A stretch of 64,000 nt of DNA. Origin: Rhodococcus yunnanensis NBRC 103083. GTDB lineage: Bacteria; Actinomycetota; Actinomycetes; Mycobacteriales; Mycobacteriaceae. Under the pieces are notes generated by a model. It had not been told where the DNA came from, did not search any database, and worked only from the letters and a program-made list of their open reading frames with translations. This document shows, piece by piece, positions 52,958 through 62,810 of this stretch (position 1 is its first letter; every line of letters begins with the position of its first letter). The DNA lies in assembly GCF_001895005.1 (NCBI RefSeq), contig NZ_BCXH01000002.1, forward strand, positions 62,001 through 126,000, written 5' to 3'. Made by a program: the position numbers and the translations under genes.

Positions 52958-54081
52958 GGTGCTGTCACTTCCACTCTGAAGCCGCCGCCGTCACCGCGGC
53001 CGATGGCCAGCGTGCCGTGCGAGGACTTCACCCGTTCGGCCAAGCCTCGCAGACCGTGTCCGTCGCCGGAGGATTCCCCGGTGATTCCTGATCCGTCGTC
53101 GTGAATTTCGATACGTGAGGCGCTGAGTTCGACGGAGCACCGCCGGGCGCCGCTGTGCCGGATCACGTTGGTGACGGCCTCGCGCAGAGTCCATCCGAAC
53201 AGTTCACGGTTGCGTAGCGGCACCATGTCACCGTCGGGCGGCAGTTGCGCCTCGATGCCGGCTGCGGTGAGCGCCGAACGCGCGCTGTGCAATTCGACTG
53301 CGACGTCGACTTTTCGGAGACCACCGACCGTTGCGCGTACGTCACCGAGTGCTTCGCGCGCAAGTGCTTCCACCTGTCCGATCTCGACCGCCGCCCGAGC
53401 GGAGTCGATGTCGATCAGTCGACCGGCGAGTTCGGCCTTCACGGTGATGACGGTCAGCGAGTGCCCGAGGATATCGTGTACGTCGCGGCTCACACGTTCC
53501 CTCTCGGCCACGATGGCGAGATCGGCGAGTTGTTGCCGGGCGACGGCAAGTTCGTGGTTTCGCTTGAACACCTGGGTGATTCCCCACGCGGCCACGGCAC
53601 TGATCACGAGTTGAAAGGCGAAGAAGGTTCCCGGGTCCCAATCCGGGACGACTCGCGGCACGACTTCGACGACGACGACCAGTGCGATCACCACTGCCCA
53701 TGCCTGACGGTTCGGCAGGGTCATCACCGCGAGCACCGCCATGTAGATCGTTGCCCCGAATGCTTGGCTCCCGACCATCACCGCGAGCACCGCTATGAGC
53801 ACCGCCATGACTGCCAGACCCGCCCATGCCCAACGTAGATCGATTTTTCGTCCCGCTCTGTTGGCGTTCCGGAATCCCCAGAAGGTCGCCACGAAGGTTG
53901 CACCGAACACGACAACAGCCGCGGTCCCGGTGATTTTCTGCCACACCGCCGGAAGTGCGAACACTTCGCCGAGCGGATAGGCCAAATAGAACAACCAGAT
54001 CAGGCCGAAGACCCAGCCGAACCGGAACATCCGAGTCTCGCTGCCCAGTGCATCCGGTTCGGCTGGAATCATGATGCTCAC
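52954..54081 (-). CDS. DesK-type sensor histidine kinase
   Basis: 375 residues from the GTG at 54081, preceded by AGGAGG; a longer frame to 54276 overlaps the permease. Five or six membrane segments fill the N-terminal half, the phospho-acceptor His is in ERERVSRDVHDILGHSLTVI (HisKA_3), and the ATPase domain has NVIRHSGARRC, HDDGSGITGESSG and GHGLRGLAERV. Part of the ABC-permease-HK-RR operon. The membrane signal is unknown; DesK-like sensors often sense membrane state or peptides. Confidence 0.92.
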   Translation of the reverse strand: MSIMIPAEPDALGSETRMFRFGWVFGLIWLFYLAYPLGEVFALPAVWQKITGTAAVVVFGATFVATFWGFRNANRAGRKIDLRWAWAGLAVMAVLIAVLAVMVGSQAFGATIYMAVLAVMTLPNRQAWAVVIALVVVVEVVPRVVPDWDPGTFFAFQLVISAVAAWGITQVFKRNHELAVARQQLADLAIVAERERVSRDVHDILGHSLTVITVKAELAGRLIDIDSARAAVEIGQVEALAREALGDVRATVGGLRKVDVAVELHSARSALTAAGIEAQLPPDGDMVPLRNRELFGWTLREAVTNVIRHSGARRCSVELSASRIEIHDDGSGITGESSGDGHGLRGLAERVKSSHGTLAIGRGDGGGFRVEVTAP

Positions 54082-54095
54082 GCTAGTACGCCTCC

Positions 54096-54878
54096 TCAGA
54101 CGCGCTTGGTATCGCGGCGGAACAGGATCGCCGCGCCGACGACGAACACACCTGCCCAGAGCACGAGGTTGAGTACGGCCACAGCCAGGGTGCCGAGCGA
54201 AGGGTCGGTGAACGGGGCCCGCGACACGGTCGCCAGGCCGTACAGCGGGGTGAACTTCGCGACCGCGGTGAACCATCCACCGTCTGCCAGCGGAACGAAC
54301 AGTCCACCGGCGAACGCGAGGACTGCCAGTACCGGTCCCAGGACCTGCATCACGTTCTCCGACGGGAGTAGGTACCCCATGAACAGGCCCAATGCCGCGA
54401 ACACCGAGCTACCGAGCCAGGCGATGACACCGGTGGCGACCCAGACCCAGATCGGCATGTCCGCCCCGAAGGCGGCCGCGACGATGAACACCACGATCAC
54501 CGACGCCAGTCCCATCGTCATGGCAACGAGCATCTTGGTGACGATGTAGGCCACGGGATGCAACGGCGTCAGGCGCAGTTGCCGGCTCCATCCCTGCGCA
54601 CGCTCCACCGACACCATCGCACCGCCACTCGTCGCGGCGAGCATGGCGCCGTACACCGCCATGCTGATCGCGATGAACGCGGTCACATTGCCATGCGCGA
54701 ACGCATAGTTCACTCGGAAATCCGACTGCGTTCCGAAGATGACGAAGAACACCGGCGGCATGACCAACGTGAAGACGACGGTGCGACGGTTGCGAATCAG
54801 CCTCTTTATCTCGAGGCCGAGGAACGTCGGGCTGAATCCGCCCAGTGGCAGTACTTTTCGCGGCGCGAGTGTGGTCAT
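54096..54878 (-). CDS. ABC-2 type transporter permease
   Basis: 260 residues from the ATG at 54878, which overlaps the ABC ATPase stop by 4 bp. About six transmembrane segments follow a short cytoplasmic start (FLGLEIKRLIRNRRTVVFTL). The family exports drugs, peptides or lipids using the ATPase encoded upstream. The frame extends to 55397 but that part overlaps the ATPase gene and is discarded. Confidence 0.92.
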   Translation of the reverse strand: MTTLAPRKVLPLGGFSPTFLGLEIKRLIRNRRTVVFTLVMPPVFFVIFGTQSDFRVNYAFAHGNVTAFIAISMAVYGAMLAATSGGAMVSVERAQGWSRQLRLTPLHPVAYIVTKMLVAMTMGLASVIVVFIVAAAFGADMPIWVWVATGVIAWLGSSVFAALGLFMGYLLPSENVMQVLGPVLAVLAFAGGLFVPLADGGWFTAVAKFTPLYGLATVSRAPFTDPSLGTLAVAVLNLVLWAGVFVVGAAILFRRDTKRV

Positions 54879-55786
54879 TTCGAGCTCCCTACGAGGTCGG
54901 CGGAACGGTCGGTGGTCAGAGCGAGGAACGCGTCCTCGAGGTTCTTGGAGACGATTTCGAGATCGACGGCGCCTGCGGCGAACAGGTGACGAGCAACGGT
55001 GTCGGAATCGCGACCGTGCACGATGACTCGCTCTCCTCTGGTCTCGACGCGATCGACACCAGGAATGCGCAGCAGCGCCGACGTCTCGATCCCCGGTGCC
55101 GTCGCAGTGACTGTGCGGCCGGACGCGAGGTTCTTCACCTCTGCGGCGCTGCCGTCCGCGACGATCCGGCCCTGCCGCAGTAGCACGATCCGATCGGCGT
55201 ACGCGTCGGCCTCGTCGAGGTAGTGCGTCGCGAACAGAACCGTTCGGCCACCGCGAGCATCGCGGCGGATCGCATTCCAGAAATCGCGCCGTCCTTCGAC
55301 GTCCATCCCCGTCGTCGGCTCGTCGAGGACCAGAAGGTCCGGCTCCGGCAGCAGCGCAAGCGCGAACTTCAGCCGCTGCTGCTGGCCGCCCGAGCATTTC
55401 CCGACGCTACGATCGGCGATCGACGAGATGCCCGCTCGCGCCAGCACGTCGTCGATGGGTTGCGTGTGCGAGAACAGCGCCGCGGTGAGGCGGACGGTCT
55501 CGCGGACGGTCAGGTCTCGTATCAGTCCACCGGACTGCATCACCGCCGAGATCCGGCCTGCCTTGATCGCGGCTTCGGGCGCGGCACCGAACACTCTGGC
55601 CGTGCCGGAGTCGGGTTTCGCGAGCCCGAGCAGCATATCGATCGTCGTGGTCTTGCCCGCGCCGTTCGGGCCGAGAAGCGCCACGACCTCGCCCGGTTCG
55701 ATCCGCAGGCTCACATCGGCCACGGCCTGCACCGACCCATAGGACTTGCTCAGGTGTTCCAGATGCACTGCTGGTGTCGTTGTCAT
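54875..55786 (-). CDS. ABC transporter ATP-binding protein
   Basis: 303 residues. Walker A ALLGPNGAGKTTTIDML, signature CSGGQQQRL (Cys in place of the common Leu), Walker B LLVLDEPTTGMD, H-loop LFATHYLDEAD. DrrA/NatA-like subgroup. First gene of the four-gene operon with the permease and the two-component pair, an arrangement usual for stress-responsive or peptide-responsive exporters. Confidence 0.95.
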   Translation of the reverse strand: MTTTPAVHLEHLSKSYGSVQAVADVSLRIEPGEVVALLGPNGAGKTTTIDMLLGLAKPDSGTARVFGAAPEAAIKAGRISAVMQSGGLIRDLTVRETVRLTAALFSHTQPIDDVLARAGISSIADRSVGKCSGGQQQRLKFALALLPEPDLLVLDEPTTGMDVEGRRDFWNAIRRDARGGRTVLFATHYLDEADAYADRIVLLRQGRIVADGSAAEVKNLASGRTVTATAPGIETSALLRIPGVDRVETRGERVIVHGRDSDTVARHLFAAGAVDLEIVSKNLEDAFLALTTDRSADLVGSSK

Positions 55787-55899
55787 GAGAAGAACTCTGC
55801 TCGCGACGACGCCCGAGGCCCTCGTCCGTGCGTCATGATCCCGCCATGACGACTGTCATGGTCACCTCCCGTCGACCCGTGCCGGTAGATTCGTTTTCC

Positions 55900-57915
55900 A
55901 TGGCAGTCGATCAGGCGAAGCACGGAACGGTTCTCTCTGCATTCCGGCGCTTCTTCGCATTCAGCGCGCTCACCACACTCCTCGGACTCGTCGCTCTCGT
56001 CGGTGCGGCCGGGCCTGCTGCGGCAGAACCACCCGCACGGTTGGCAGGCCAGATCACCGACAACATCCAGGCGCTCGACGAGGGTCAACTGAGCGACGTA
56101 CAGGCTGCGATCGACGATCTGTACGACTCCGACAAGCTGCGTCTGTGGATCGTCTACGTCGCCGACTTCGACGGCGTCGACCCGTCGACCTGGGCAGATC
56201 GGACCGCGACAGCGAGCAGCTTCGGCGACCGAGACGTACTGCTCGCCGTGGCGACGGTCGACCGTTCCTACGGGATGTGGGTGGCTACGGGCCTGACTCA
56301 GATCACCGACGACGAGATCACCGAGATGCAGACCGACAACATCGAACCGGCACTGCGCGAGGAAGATTGGGCGGGCGCGGCAATCGCCGCCGCAGGATCG
56401 CTGAGCGAGGCCTACACGTCCTCGGGCGCCGGCGGCTCGGGTACCCCGTGGCTGATAGGAGCGGGCGTCCTCGTCGTTGCAGGCGGAGGAGCCGTCGTCT
56501 ACTCGTCGCGGCGAAAGAAGGCACAGCAGCGAGCCGGAATCGACGCTGCGCACAGCATCGACCCGACCGACACCGTTGCGTTGTCCGCTCTACCCCTCGA
56601 CATTCTCGATGCACGTGCGCACTCGATGCTCGTCGAGACCGACAACGCTGTCCGGGCAAGCGAAGAGGAACTGGCCATCGCGCGATCGGAGTTCGGCGAC
56701 ACCGCATCCGCGCCGTTCATCACCGCATTCGATGAGGCGAGGAAAGCGTTGGGCGCAGCATTCGAGGTCCGCCAACGCCTCGACGACGCCATCCCGGAGA
56801 CTCCTGACGAGCGCCGCGCCATGTTGATCCGCATCGTCTCGTCCTGCGGCCGCGCCGATCACGAACTCGACTCGCGTGTCGCCGAATTCGAGGCGATGCG
56901 CGACTTGCTGATCAACGCAGGATCGAAGCTCGATTCGCTGACGCAAGCCGTCGTCGAACTGACCGTTCGAGTACCCGAGTCCGAGAAGACCCTGGCTCGG
57001 CTGCAGACCGAATTCGCGGCCCCCGCGCTCGCGTCGATATCGCACAACATCGTGATGGCCCGCGAGGACATCGAACTGGCCCAGCGCAACATCGAGGTAG
57101 GACGCGACGCGGCCGCCAAGCCTGCGGGTAAGCAGGGCGAGGTGGTCTCGGCCGTTCGGACTGCAGAGAAGGCCGTCGACCAGGCGCGATCCCTCCTGGA
57201 CGGAGTCGACCACGCGCAGAACGACATTCGCAACGCCATCGCAACACTGCCGGCGGCGATCGAGGACGTCCGACGCGACATCACCAACGCGGCCGCACTG
57301 ACTCAGCACGGCGGACCGGAACTGCAGAGCGCCCGCGCCGCAGCCGAACAAGCATTGCGCACCGCCGAGCAGTCCCAGTCGACGGACCCACTCGGAAGCT
57401 TCAACCAGCTGGTCGAGGCGGATCGACACCTCGACGACATGATCGACGACGCCACCGAAGCCAAGACCCAGGACGATCTACTCCGCTCTCGGCTGCAACG
57501 CGATCTCGGCGGTGCACAGTCCCAGATCACCGCAGCGAAGGACTACATCTCGACCAGGCGCGGTGGCGTCAGCGCAGCCCCGCGGACCCACCTCGCCGAA
57601 GCCGAGCGGCACTTCGCTGCAGCCCGGCAGCTCGAAGCATCCGATCCGGCCAAGGCCCTGCAGCACGCCCAGGCCGCAGCACAATTGGCTGCACGGGCAT
57701 CGCAGACCGCACAGGCCGACGTCAGAGACTGGGAAGACAGCCGACGACCGCGCGGAGGTTCGGGCGGCGGCACGGCAGGCGCCGTCCTCGGCGGAATCCT
57801 CATCGACAGCGTCCTGCGCGGCAGCCGAGGCGGGGGCTTCGGCGGTGGTGGCTTCGGGGGTGGTGGTGGCTTCGGCGGCGGTGGTGGTGGCCGGTCGAGT
57901 GGTGGCCGTTTCTAG
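55900..57915 (+). CDS. TPM-domain secreted/membrane protein (Rv2345-like)
   Basis: 671 residues from the ATG at 55900; the frame starts earlier at 55828. Signal peptide FSALTTLLGLVALVGAAGPA, then a TPM domain at ~50-170 (LRLWIVYVADFDGVDPSTWA, GMWVATGLTQITDDEI), a single transmembrane helix at about 188-208 (PWLIGAGVLVVAGGGAVVYS), a long helical/coiled-coil region, and a C-terminal Gly-rich tail. It matches Rv2345 by domain order and by place near dgt. TPM proteins are linked to photosystem or envelope quality control; function here unknown. Confidence 0.85.
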   Translation: MAVDQAKHGTVLSAFRRFFAFSALTTLLGLVALVGAAGPAAAEPPARLAGQITDNIQALDEGQLSDVQAAIDDLYDSDKLRLWIVYVADFDGVDPSTWADRTATASSFGDRDVLLAVATVDRSYGMWVATGLTQITDDEITEMQTDNIEPALREEDWAGAAIAAAGSLSEAYTSSGAGGSGTPWLIGAGVLVVAGGGAVVYSSRRKKAQQRAGIDAAHSIDPTDTVALSALPLDILDARAHSMLVETDNAVRASEEELAIARSEFGDTASAPFITAFDEARKALGAAFEVRQRLDDAIPETPDERRAMLIRIVSSCGRADHELDSRVAEFEAMRDLLINAGSKLDSLTQAVVELTVRVPESEKTLARLQTEFAAPALASISHNIVMAREDIELAQRNIEVGRDAAAKPAGKQGEVVSAVRTAEKAVDQARSLLDGVDHAQNDIRNAIATLPAAIEDVRRDITNAAALTQHGGPELQSARAAAEQALRTAEQSQSTDPLGSFNQLVEADRHLDDMIDDATEAKTQDDLLRSRLQRDLGGAQSQITAAKDYISTRRGGVSAAPRTHLAEAERHFAAARQLEASDPAKALQHAQAAAQLAARASQTAQADVRDWEDSRRPRGGSGGGTAGAVLGGILIDSVLRGSRGGGFGGGGFGGGGGFGGGGGGRSSGGRF

Positions 57916-57943
57916 TCACGCGCCGGCCGGGGGCCCTCAGGGC

Positions 57944-58123
57944 TGACCGAATGTCGCCCTCACTCACTCAGAGTGACCGAATGTCGCCCTCACTCACTCA
58001 GAGTGACCGAATGTCGCCCTCGCACACTCCAAGTGACCGAATGTCGCCCTCGCACACTCCAAGTGACCGAATGTCGCCCTCGCACACTCCAAGTGACCGA
58101 ATGTCGCCCTCGCTCACCCCGTG
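57944..58123. repeat. six tandem 30-bp repeats
   Basis: Units begin at 57944, 57974, 58004, 58034, 58064 and 58094, an exact 30-bp period. Each reads TGACCGAATGTCGCCCTC followed by CxCxCACTCxxAG-type sequence (two copies with CACTCACTCAGAG, three with CGCACACTCCAAG, the last diverged). A further, degenerate copy with different spacing starts near 58125. The array lies between the convergent TPM and glyS genes and has no gene. Confidence 0.95.
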
Positions 58124-58174
58124 GTGACCAAATGTGACATTCGCTCACCATCAGAGGTGACCGAACAACCCGAA

Positions 58175-59560
58175 TCAGGCGCCGAGCAGACGCTGCGCGA
58201 GATACCCCTCGACCTGGTCGAGTGCGACGCGCTCCTGAGCCATGCTGTCGCGCTCGCGGATGGTGACGGCGTGGTCGTCGAGGGTGTCGAAGTCGACGGT
58301 GATGCAGAAGGGGGTTCCGATTTCGTCCTGGCGACGGTAGCGACGACCGATGGCGCCGGCGTCGTCGAATTCGACGTTCCAGTACTGACGCAGCTGCTGG
58401 GCGAGATCTTTTGCTTTGGGCGTCAGATCAGCGTTACGCGAGAGCGGCAGCACGGCAACCTTGACCGGCGCGAGACGGCGATCGAGCTTGAGTACGACGC
58501 GCTTGTCGACGCCGCCCTTGGCGTTGGGTGCCTCGTCCTCGGTGTACGCGTCGACCAGGAAGGCCATCAGCGAACGAGTGAGACCTGCCGCGGGCTCGAT
58601 GACGTACGGCGTGTACCTGGTGTCGGTGGCCTGCTCGTAGTAGCTGAGGTCCTGGCCCGACGCCTTGGAGTGCACCGACAGGTCGTAGTCGGTGCGGTTG
58701 GCGACGCCTTCCAGCTCGCCCCATTCACTGCCCTGGAAGCGGAAACGGTACTCGATGTCGACCGTTCGCTTGGAGTAGTGGGACAGCTTTTCCTTGGCGT
58801 GCTCGTAGAGCCGCAGATTCTCCGGGTCGATACCGAGGTCGGTGTACCACTTCATGCGGTAGTCGATCCAGTACTGGTGCCACTCGTCGTCCTCGCCGGG
58901 CTTGACGAAGAATTCCATCTCCATCTGCTCGAACTCACGGGTGCGGAAGATGAAGTTGCCGGGCGTGATCTCGTTGCGGAAGCTCTTGCCGATCTGGCCG
59001 ATACCGAACGGCGGCTTCTTGCGTGAGGTGGTGAGCACGTTGGCGAAGTTGACGAAGATGCCCTGGGCGGTCTCGGGACGCAGGTAGTGCAGGCCCTCTT
59101 CGTTGTCGACCGGTCCGAGGAAGGTCTTGAGCAAACCGGAGAATTCGCGCGGCTCGGTCCACTGGCCCGGGTCGCCGGTTTCGGGATCTCGAATGTCGGC
59201 GAGGCCGTTCTCCGGCGGGTGTCCGTGCTTCTCCTCGTACGCTTCGAGCAGGTGATCGGCGCGGTAGCGCTTGTGCGTCAGCAGCGATTCGACGAGGGGA
59301 TCGCTGAAGGTCTCGACGTGGCCCGACGCTTCCCACACCTGGCGCGGCAGAATCACCGAGGAATCGAGGCCTACGGTGTCCTCGCGGCTGGTGACCATGT
59401 TGCGCCACCACTGCTTCTTGATGTTGTCCTTGAGCTCGACGCCAAGTGGGCCGTAATCCCAGGCCGACTTGGTACCGCCGTAGATCTCGCCGCAGGGGTA
59501 GACGAGCCCTCGACGCTTGGCGAGGTTGGCGACGGTTTCGACTTTGGACTTGGGTGCCAC
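58175..59560 (-). CDS. glyS: glycyl-tRNA synthetase, dimeric type
   Basis: 461 residues from the GTG at 59560. Class II core: motif 1 near [20 protein letters not shown], motif 2 [20 protein letters not shown], and motif 3 [17 protein letters not shown]. It is the alpha2 type with an anticodon-binding C-terminus ([20 protein letters not shown]). GTG start fits conserved N-terminus [18 protein letters not shown]. It is divergent from smtB-zur, as in M. tuberculosis (Rv2357c-Rv2359). Confidence 0.95.
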   Translation of the reverse strand: MAPKSKVETVANLAKRRGLVYPCGEIYGGTKSAWDYGPLGVELKDNIKKQWWRNMVTSREDTVGLDSSVILPRQVWEASGHVETFSDPLVESLLTHKRYRADHLLEAYEEKHGHPPENGLADIRDPETGDPGQWTEPREFSGLLKTFLGPVDNEEGLHYLRPETAQGIFVNFANVLTTSRKKPPFGIGQIGKSFRNEITPGNFIFRTREFEQMEMEFFVKPGEDDEWHQYWIDYRMKWYTDLGIDPENLRLYEHAKEKLSHYSKRTVDIEYRFRFQGSEWGELEGVANRTDYDLSVHSKASGQDLSYYEQATDTRYTPYVIEPAAGLTRSLMAFLVDAYTEDEAPNAKGGVDKRVVLKLDRRLAPVKVAVLPLSRNADLTPKAKDLAQQLRQYWNVEFDDAGAIGRRYRRQDEIGTPFCITVDFDTLDDHAVTIRERDSMAQERVALDQVEGYLAQRLLGA

Positions 59561-59658
59561 TGGCGGAGCTCTCCATCTTGGGTGTCTGATGAGGGGTACA
59601 ACTATTGGCTCGAAGCCTATCTGCCGCGGCACCCGCTGCCGAATGCTCCCCACCGACG

Positions 59659-59686
59659 TTTGACATGCACACTCGTGCATATCAAA
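59659..59686. promoter_or_regulatory. SmtB-type operator upstream of smtB-zur
   Basis: TTTGACATGCAC and GTGCATATCAAA form a 12-4-12 inverted repeat with one mismatch, 75 bp before the smtB start. ArsR/SmtB repressors bind 12-2-12-type dyads overlapping the promoter. In M. tuberculosis SmtB represses smtB-furB. Position and form fit zinc-dependent autoregulation. Confidence 0.75.
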
Positions 59687-59761
59687 ATGGAAGTGATTTG
59701 CATTAACGCTCGCTGCACTAGTCTGGAGCGGACCCCGAGTCGCGATCGAAGGAGATTTCCG

Positions 59762-60157
59762 TTGGCAACGTTGGAAACAGACCCTTCGTCCATCGACGAC
59801 GACGGCCAGGTGAAAGGCCCTCTCGGCGAGCACGCACTCGACCCGTTCGCGTCTGCGCCACCCGCGCCCGTTCCGCCGAAGGAAACGCTCGTCGCGGCAG
59901 GTGACATCCTCCGCGCTCTCGCCGCACCGGTTCGGATCGCGATCGTACTTCAGCTCCGCGAGTCCGAGCGGTGTGTGCACGAGCTCGTCGGTGCACTCGG
60001 CGTCACGCAGCCCCTCATCAGCCAGCACCTCCGCGTGCTCAAGGCCGCCGGGGTTGTTCGGGGTGAGCGCAACGGGCGCGAAGTTCTGTACCGTCTCGTC
60101 GACGACCACCTCGCCCACATCGTCGTCGATGCCGTCGCCCACGCAGAGGAAGGCTGA
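59762..60157 (+). CDS. smtB: zinc-responsive ArsR-family repressor
   Basis: 131 residues from the TTG at 59762 (GGAG 8 nt upstream). The winged helix is seen in [20 protein letters not shown] then [20 protein letters not shown], and the C-terminal helix [19 protein letters not shown] carries Asp and His of the alpha5 zinc site. It matches Rv2358. It should release DNA when zinc binds, allowing zur expression. It precedes zur by 5 bp in one operon. A longer upstream frame is not supported. Confidence 0.9.
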   Translation: MATLETDPSSIDDDGQVKGPLGEHALDPFASAPPAPVPPKETLVAAGDILRALAAPVRIAIVLQLRESERCVHELVGALGVTQPLISQHLRVLKAAGVVRGERNGREVLYRLVDDHLAHIVVDAVAHAEEG

Positions 60158-60162
60158 ATCAC

Positions 60163-60600
60163 GTGACCGAGAATCCGTCCACCGATACCGCCACACCCCG
60201 CAAGCCCGTCGCGGTCGGAGTCCGCGCAACCAAGCAGCGCAGTGCAATCTCCGATCTCCTCGACAACATCGAGGAGTTTCGTTCAGCGCAGGATCTGCAC
60301 GACGAGTTACGCAAGCGCGGCGAGGGAATCGGCCTCACCACCGTCTATCGCACACTCCAGACCCTTGCCGACGCCGGCACCGTCGACGTATTGCGCACCG
60401 ACACAGGTGAATCCGTATACCGGCGCTGCTCGTCGGGTCATCATCACCATCTCGTGTGCAGGCACTGCGGATATACGGTCGAGGTCGAGGGCCCGACCGT
60501 GGAGAAGTGGTCGCAGAACGTCGCCGAAACGAACGGGTTCAGCAACGTCAGCCACACGATCGAGATCTTCGGCACCTGCAGTGAGTGCCGCTCGCGCTGA
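60163..60600 (+). CDS. zur: zinc uptake regulator, Fur family
   Basis: 145 residues from the GTG at 60163. The winged helix ([40 protein letters not shown]) is followed by the dimer/metal domain with [20 protein letters not shown] and CSECRSR, two Cys-x2-Cys pairs for structural zinc. It represses zinc-uptake genes when zinc is plentiful. It corresponds to FurB (Rv2359). Zur boxes were not found in this window. Confidence 0.92.
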   Translation: MTENPSTDTATPRKPVAVGVRATKQRSAISDLLDNIEEFRSAQDLHDELRKRGEGIGLTTVYRTLQTLADAGTVDVLRTDTGESVYRRCSSGHHHHLVCRHCGYTVEVEGPTVEKWSQNVAETNGFSNVSHTIEIFGTCSECRSR

Positions 60601-60603
60601 GCG

Positions 60604-60999
60604 TCAGGGAAGCAATCCCTCGCGTGCCTTCTCGACTCCGGCCAGCACCAGGACGAGCATCGTCATCAACGGCTCGTCACCGAGGCCCGACGCCGGAAAT
60701 GTGTAACGCAACAACACATCTGCCATCTTGCCGTGCATAGTGACGGAAATGGCTCCGAACTGGGATTCGGCGTTCCGGTCTGCGACCTTCTTGTGCAACG
60801 ACGCTTTGACCGGCCGATCCCATGCGAGCACCGCGGTCAGGGACAGCACCTCGAGACCGGGAGCGAGCTCCACCGACCGCAGCGAACACAACGCTCCTGC
60901 GTAGTCGAACCCGAGCGAGCCCTCCTCCCCCACGTTGACCGTCGCGAACTGCGCCAGTGCGATCTCGGCCCGCGATTGCAGGGACAGTTGCTCACTCAT
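60604..60999 (-). CDS. conserved hypothetical protein (Rv2360c-like)
   Basis: 131 residues from the ATG at 60999. It is a predicted alpha/beta protein without recognised motif ([35 protein letters not shown]). In M. tuberculosis Rv2360c lies between furB and uppS in the same order. It overlaps the uppS stop by 8 bp, so it is coupled to uppS and recO. Function unknown. Confidence 0.75.
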   Translation of the reverse strand: MSEQLSLQSRAEIALAQFATVNVGEEGSLGFDYAGALCSLRSVELAPGLEVLSLTAVLAWDRPVKASLHKKVADRNAESQFGAISVTMHGKMADVLLRYTFPASGLGDEPLMTMLVLVLAGVEKAREGLLP

Positions 61000-61810
61000 A
61001 TTTGACTCCACCGAATCTGCGGTCTCTGGAAGCGAATTCGACACATGCTGCCCACAGGTCCCGGCGGTCGAAATCCGGGAACAGCTTCTTCTGGAACACG
61101 AACTCCGCATAGGCCGACTGCCAGATCAAGAAGTTCGACGTGCGCTGCTCACCCGAGGGACGCAGGAACAGGTCGACGTCGGGCATATCGGGCTCGTCGA
61201 GATACTTCGCGATGGTGGCCTCGGTGATCTTCTCCGGATCGAGCGTGCCCGCCGCGACCTGACGCGCGATTTCCTTTGTCGCATCGGCAATTTCCGCGCG
61301 CCCACCGTAATTGACGCACATCGTCAGCGTCATGACGGTGTTCTTCTTGGTCAGTTCCTCCGCGACCTCGAGCTCCTTGATGACGCTGCGCCACAGCCGC
61401 GGGCGACGACCGGCCCATCGAACCCGGACGCCCATCTCGTTCATCTCGTCGCGGCGACGGCGGATCACGTCTCGGTTGAAGCCCATCAGGAACTTCACCT
61501 CGTCCGGGCTTCGCTTCCAATTCTCGGTCGAGAACGCATATGCCGAGAGCCATTTCACGCCGATGTCGATGCATCCTGACACGGTGTCCATCAGCACGGC
61601 TTCACCGCGTTCGTGCCCCGCCGTCCGCGGCAACCCGCGCTCCTGCGCCCACCGACCGTTGCCGTCCATCACCAGGGCCACGTGCCTCGGTATCAACTCC
61701 GGCTGCAGAATCGGCGGCTTCGCTCCCGACGGATGTGGATCCGGGGGGCGTACGGCGATGTCTCCGTCAGGCTGAATGCGCGGTTCGCGTCGTCGAATCA
61801 CGGTCCTCAT
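60992..61810 (-). CDS. uppS: cis-prenyl diphosphate synthase (decaprenyl/undecaprenyl)
   Basis: 272 residues. [20 protein letters not shown] holds the catalytic Asp, followed by [28 protein letters not shown] and the C-terminal [20 protein letters not shown]. It condenses isoprenyl units in cis to make the lipid carrier for cell-wall precursors. Rv2361c, its equivalent, makes decaprenyl diphosphate. The first ~40 residues are a variable tail. It overlaps recO by 44 bp. Confidence 0.95.
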   Translation of the reverse strand: MRTVIRRREPRIQPDGDIAVRPPDPHPSGAKPPILQPELIPRHVALVMDGNGRWAQERGLPRTAGHERGEAVLMDTVSGCIDIGVKWLSAYAFSTENWKRSPDEVKFLMGFNRDVIRRRRDEMNEMGVRVRWAGRRPRLWRSVIKELEVAEELTKKNTVMTLTMCVNYGGRAEIADATKEIARQVAAGTLDPEKITEATIAKYLDEPDMPDVDLFLRPSGEQRTSNFLIWQSAYAEFVFQKKLFPDFDRRDLWAACVEFASRDRRFGGVKYE

Positions 61811-62591
61811 CCTGCCCGATCACCGATGACCCGACCGAATCAGGCTCGTGCTCGTGCGGACGTGATCGTTCGATCAGCGGCAGCGTCCGAAGCTGACGCT
61901 CGAGGTGCCACTGCAGATGCGCCGCGACGAGGCCGCTCGCCTGGTTTCGAACGATCGATGACGTCGTCTCGGTGTACGCCCACTCGCCGCGCTCCAATGC
62001 CACCATCAGATCGAGAACGCCGGTCATCGGTGTCGCGGAACCTGGCGGCCTGCAGTGCACACATACCGACCCACCGGCCGCGACGTGGAATGCACGGTGC
62101 GGCCCCGGTGCCGCACACCTCGCACATTCGATCAACGACGGCGCCCAACCGGCGAAACCCATCGCGCGGAGCAGGAAGGCGTCGAGAATCAACTCGGGAG
62201 GCCGTGCACGCTCGCTCAGCGCTCGGAGCGCACCGACGGTGAGCTGATGCAGGCGGCGCGCCGGCGCGTGCTCTTCGCCTGCGAGGCGCTCTGCGGTCTC
62301 GAGCACCGCGCAGGCCGTGGTGTAGCAGCCGTAGTCGGTGACGATGTCGCCGCCGAAGGCGTCGACCGTGTGGACCTGGGTGATGATGTCGAGATTGCGA
62401 CCCGGATAGAGCATCACGTCGACGTGCGCGAACGGTTCGAGCCGGGCGCCGAACTTCGACTTGGTGCGCCGAACCCCCTTGGCGACGGCCCGGACGATCC
62501 CGTTCTCGCGGGTCAAGAGCGTGACGATGCGATCGGCTTCACCCAGCTTGTGCTGGCGCAGCACGACTGCGTTGTCCCGGTAGACCCTCAC
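61767..62591 (-). CDS. recO: DNA repair protein RecO
   Basis: 274 residues from the GTG at 62591, chosen at [20 protein letters not shown], the conserved OB-fold start. [20 protein letters not shown] and the zinc-type pattern CARCAAPG...GSVCVHC are present. It loads RecA on SSB-coated DNA with RecR. It overlaps uppS by 44 bp, as in the mycobacterial operon recO-uppS. The C-terminal ~30 residues are acidic and poorly conserved. Confidence 0.95.
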   Translation of the reverse strand: MRVYRDNAVVLRQHKLGEADRIVTLLTRENGIVRAVAKGVRRTKSKFGARLEPFAHVDVMLYPGRNLDIITQVHTVDAFGGDIVTDYGCYTTACAVLETAERLAGEEHAPARRLHQLTVGALRALSERARPPELILDAFLLRAMGFAGWAPSLIECARCAAPGPHRAFHVAAGGSVCVHCRPPGSATPMTGVLDLMVALERGEWAYTETTSSIVRNQASGLVAAHLQWHLERQLRTLPLIERSRPHEHEPDSVGSSVIGQDEDRDSTTRTAHSA

Positions 62592-62810
62592 CCGACCAGT
62601 GTCCCACGCTCGCCGCCCACGAAACGAACATGTCGACGCGTGTCCTGCCGCCGCCCACACGGCAGGGCCGCGTCCTGCTCATCCTTTTCGGATGAGTGCT
62701 GCGAAGATCCGCGAACACTCCGTGCCGCGTCGGACGAGGATCTAGGCTCGAAGCGACGGATCAGGTGCCGCCGTTTTCGGGTTCTCACAGCGAGAAGCGG
62801 GGTCTCGCTC

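Noticed and set aside
57944..58123. CRISPR array
   Set aside because: The 30-bp units are directly joined with no spacers of unique sequence, and no cas gene is near.
59561..59761. T-box leader of glyS
   Set aside because: No specifier-loop or antiterminator structure or conserved T-box sequence could be seen upstream of glyS.
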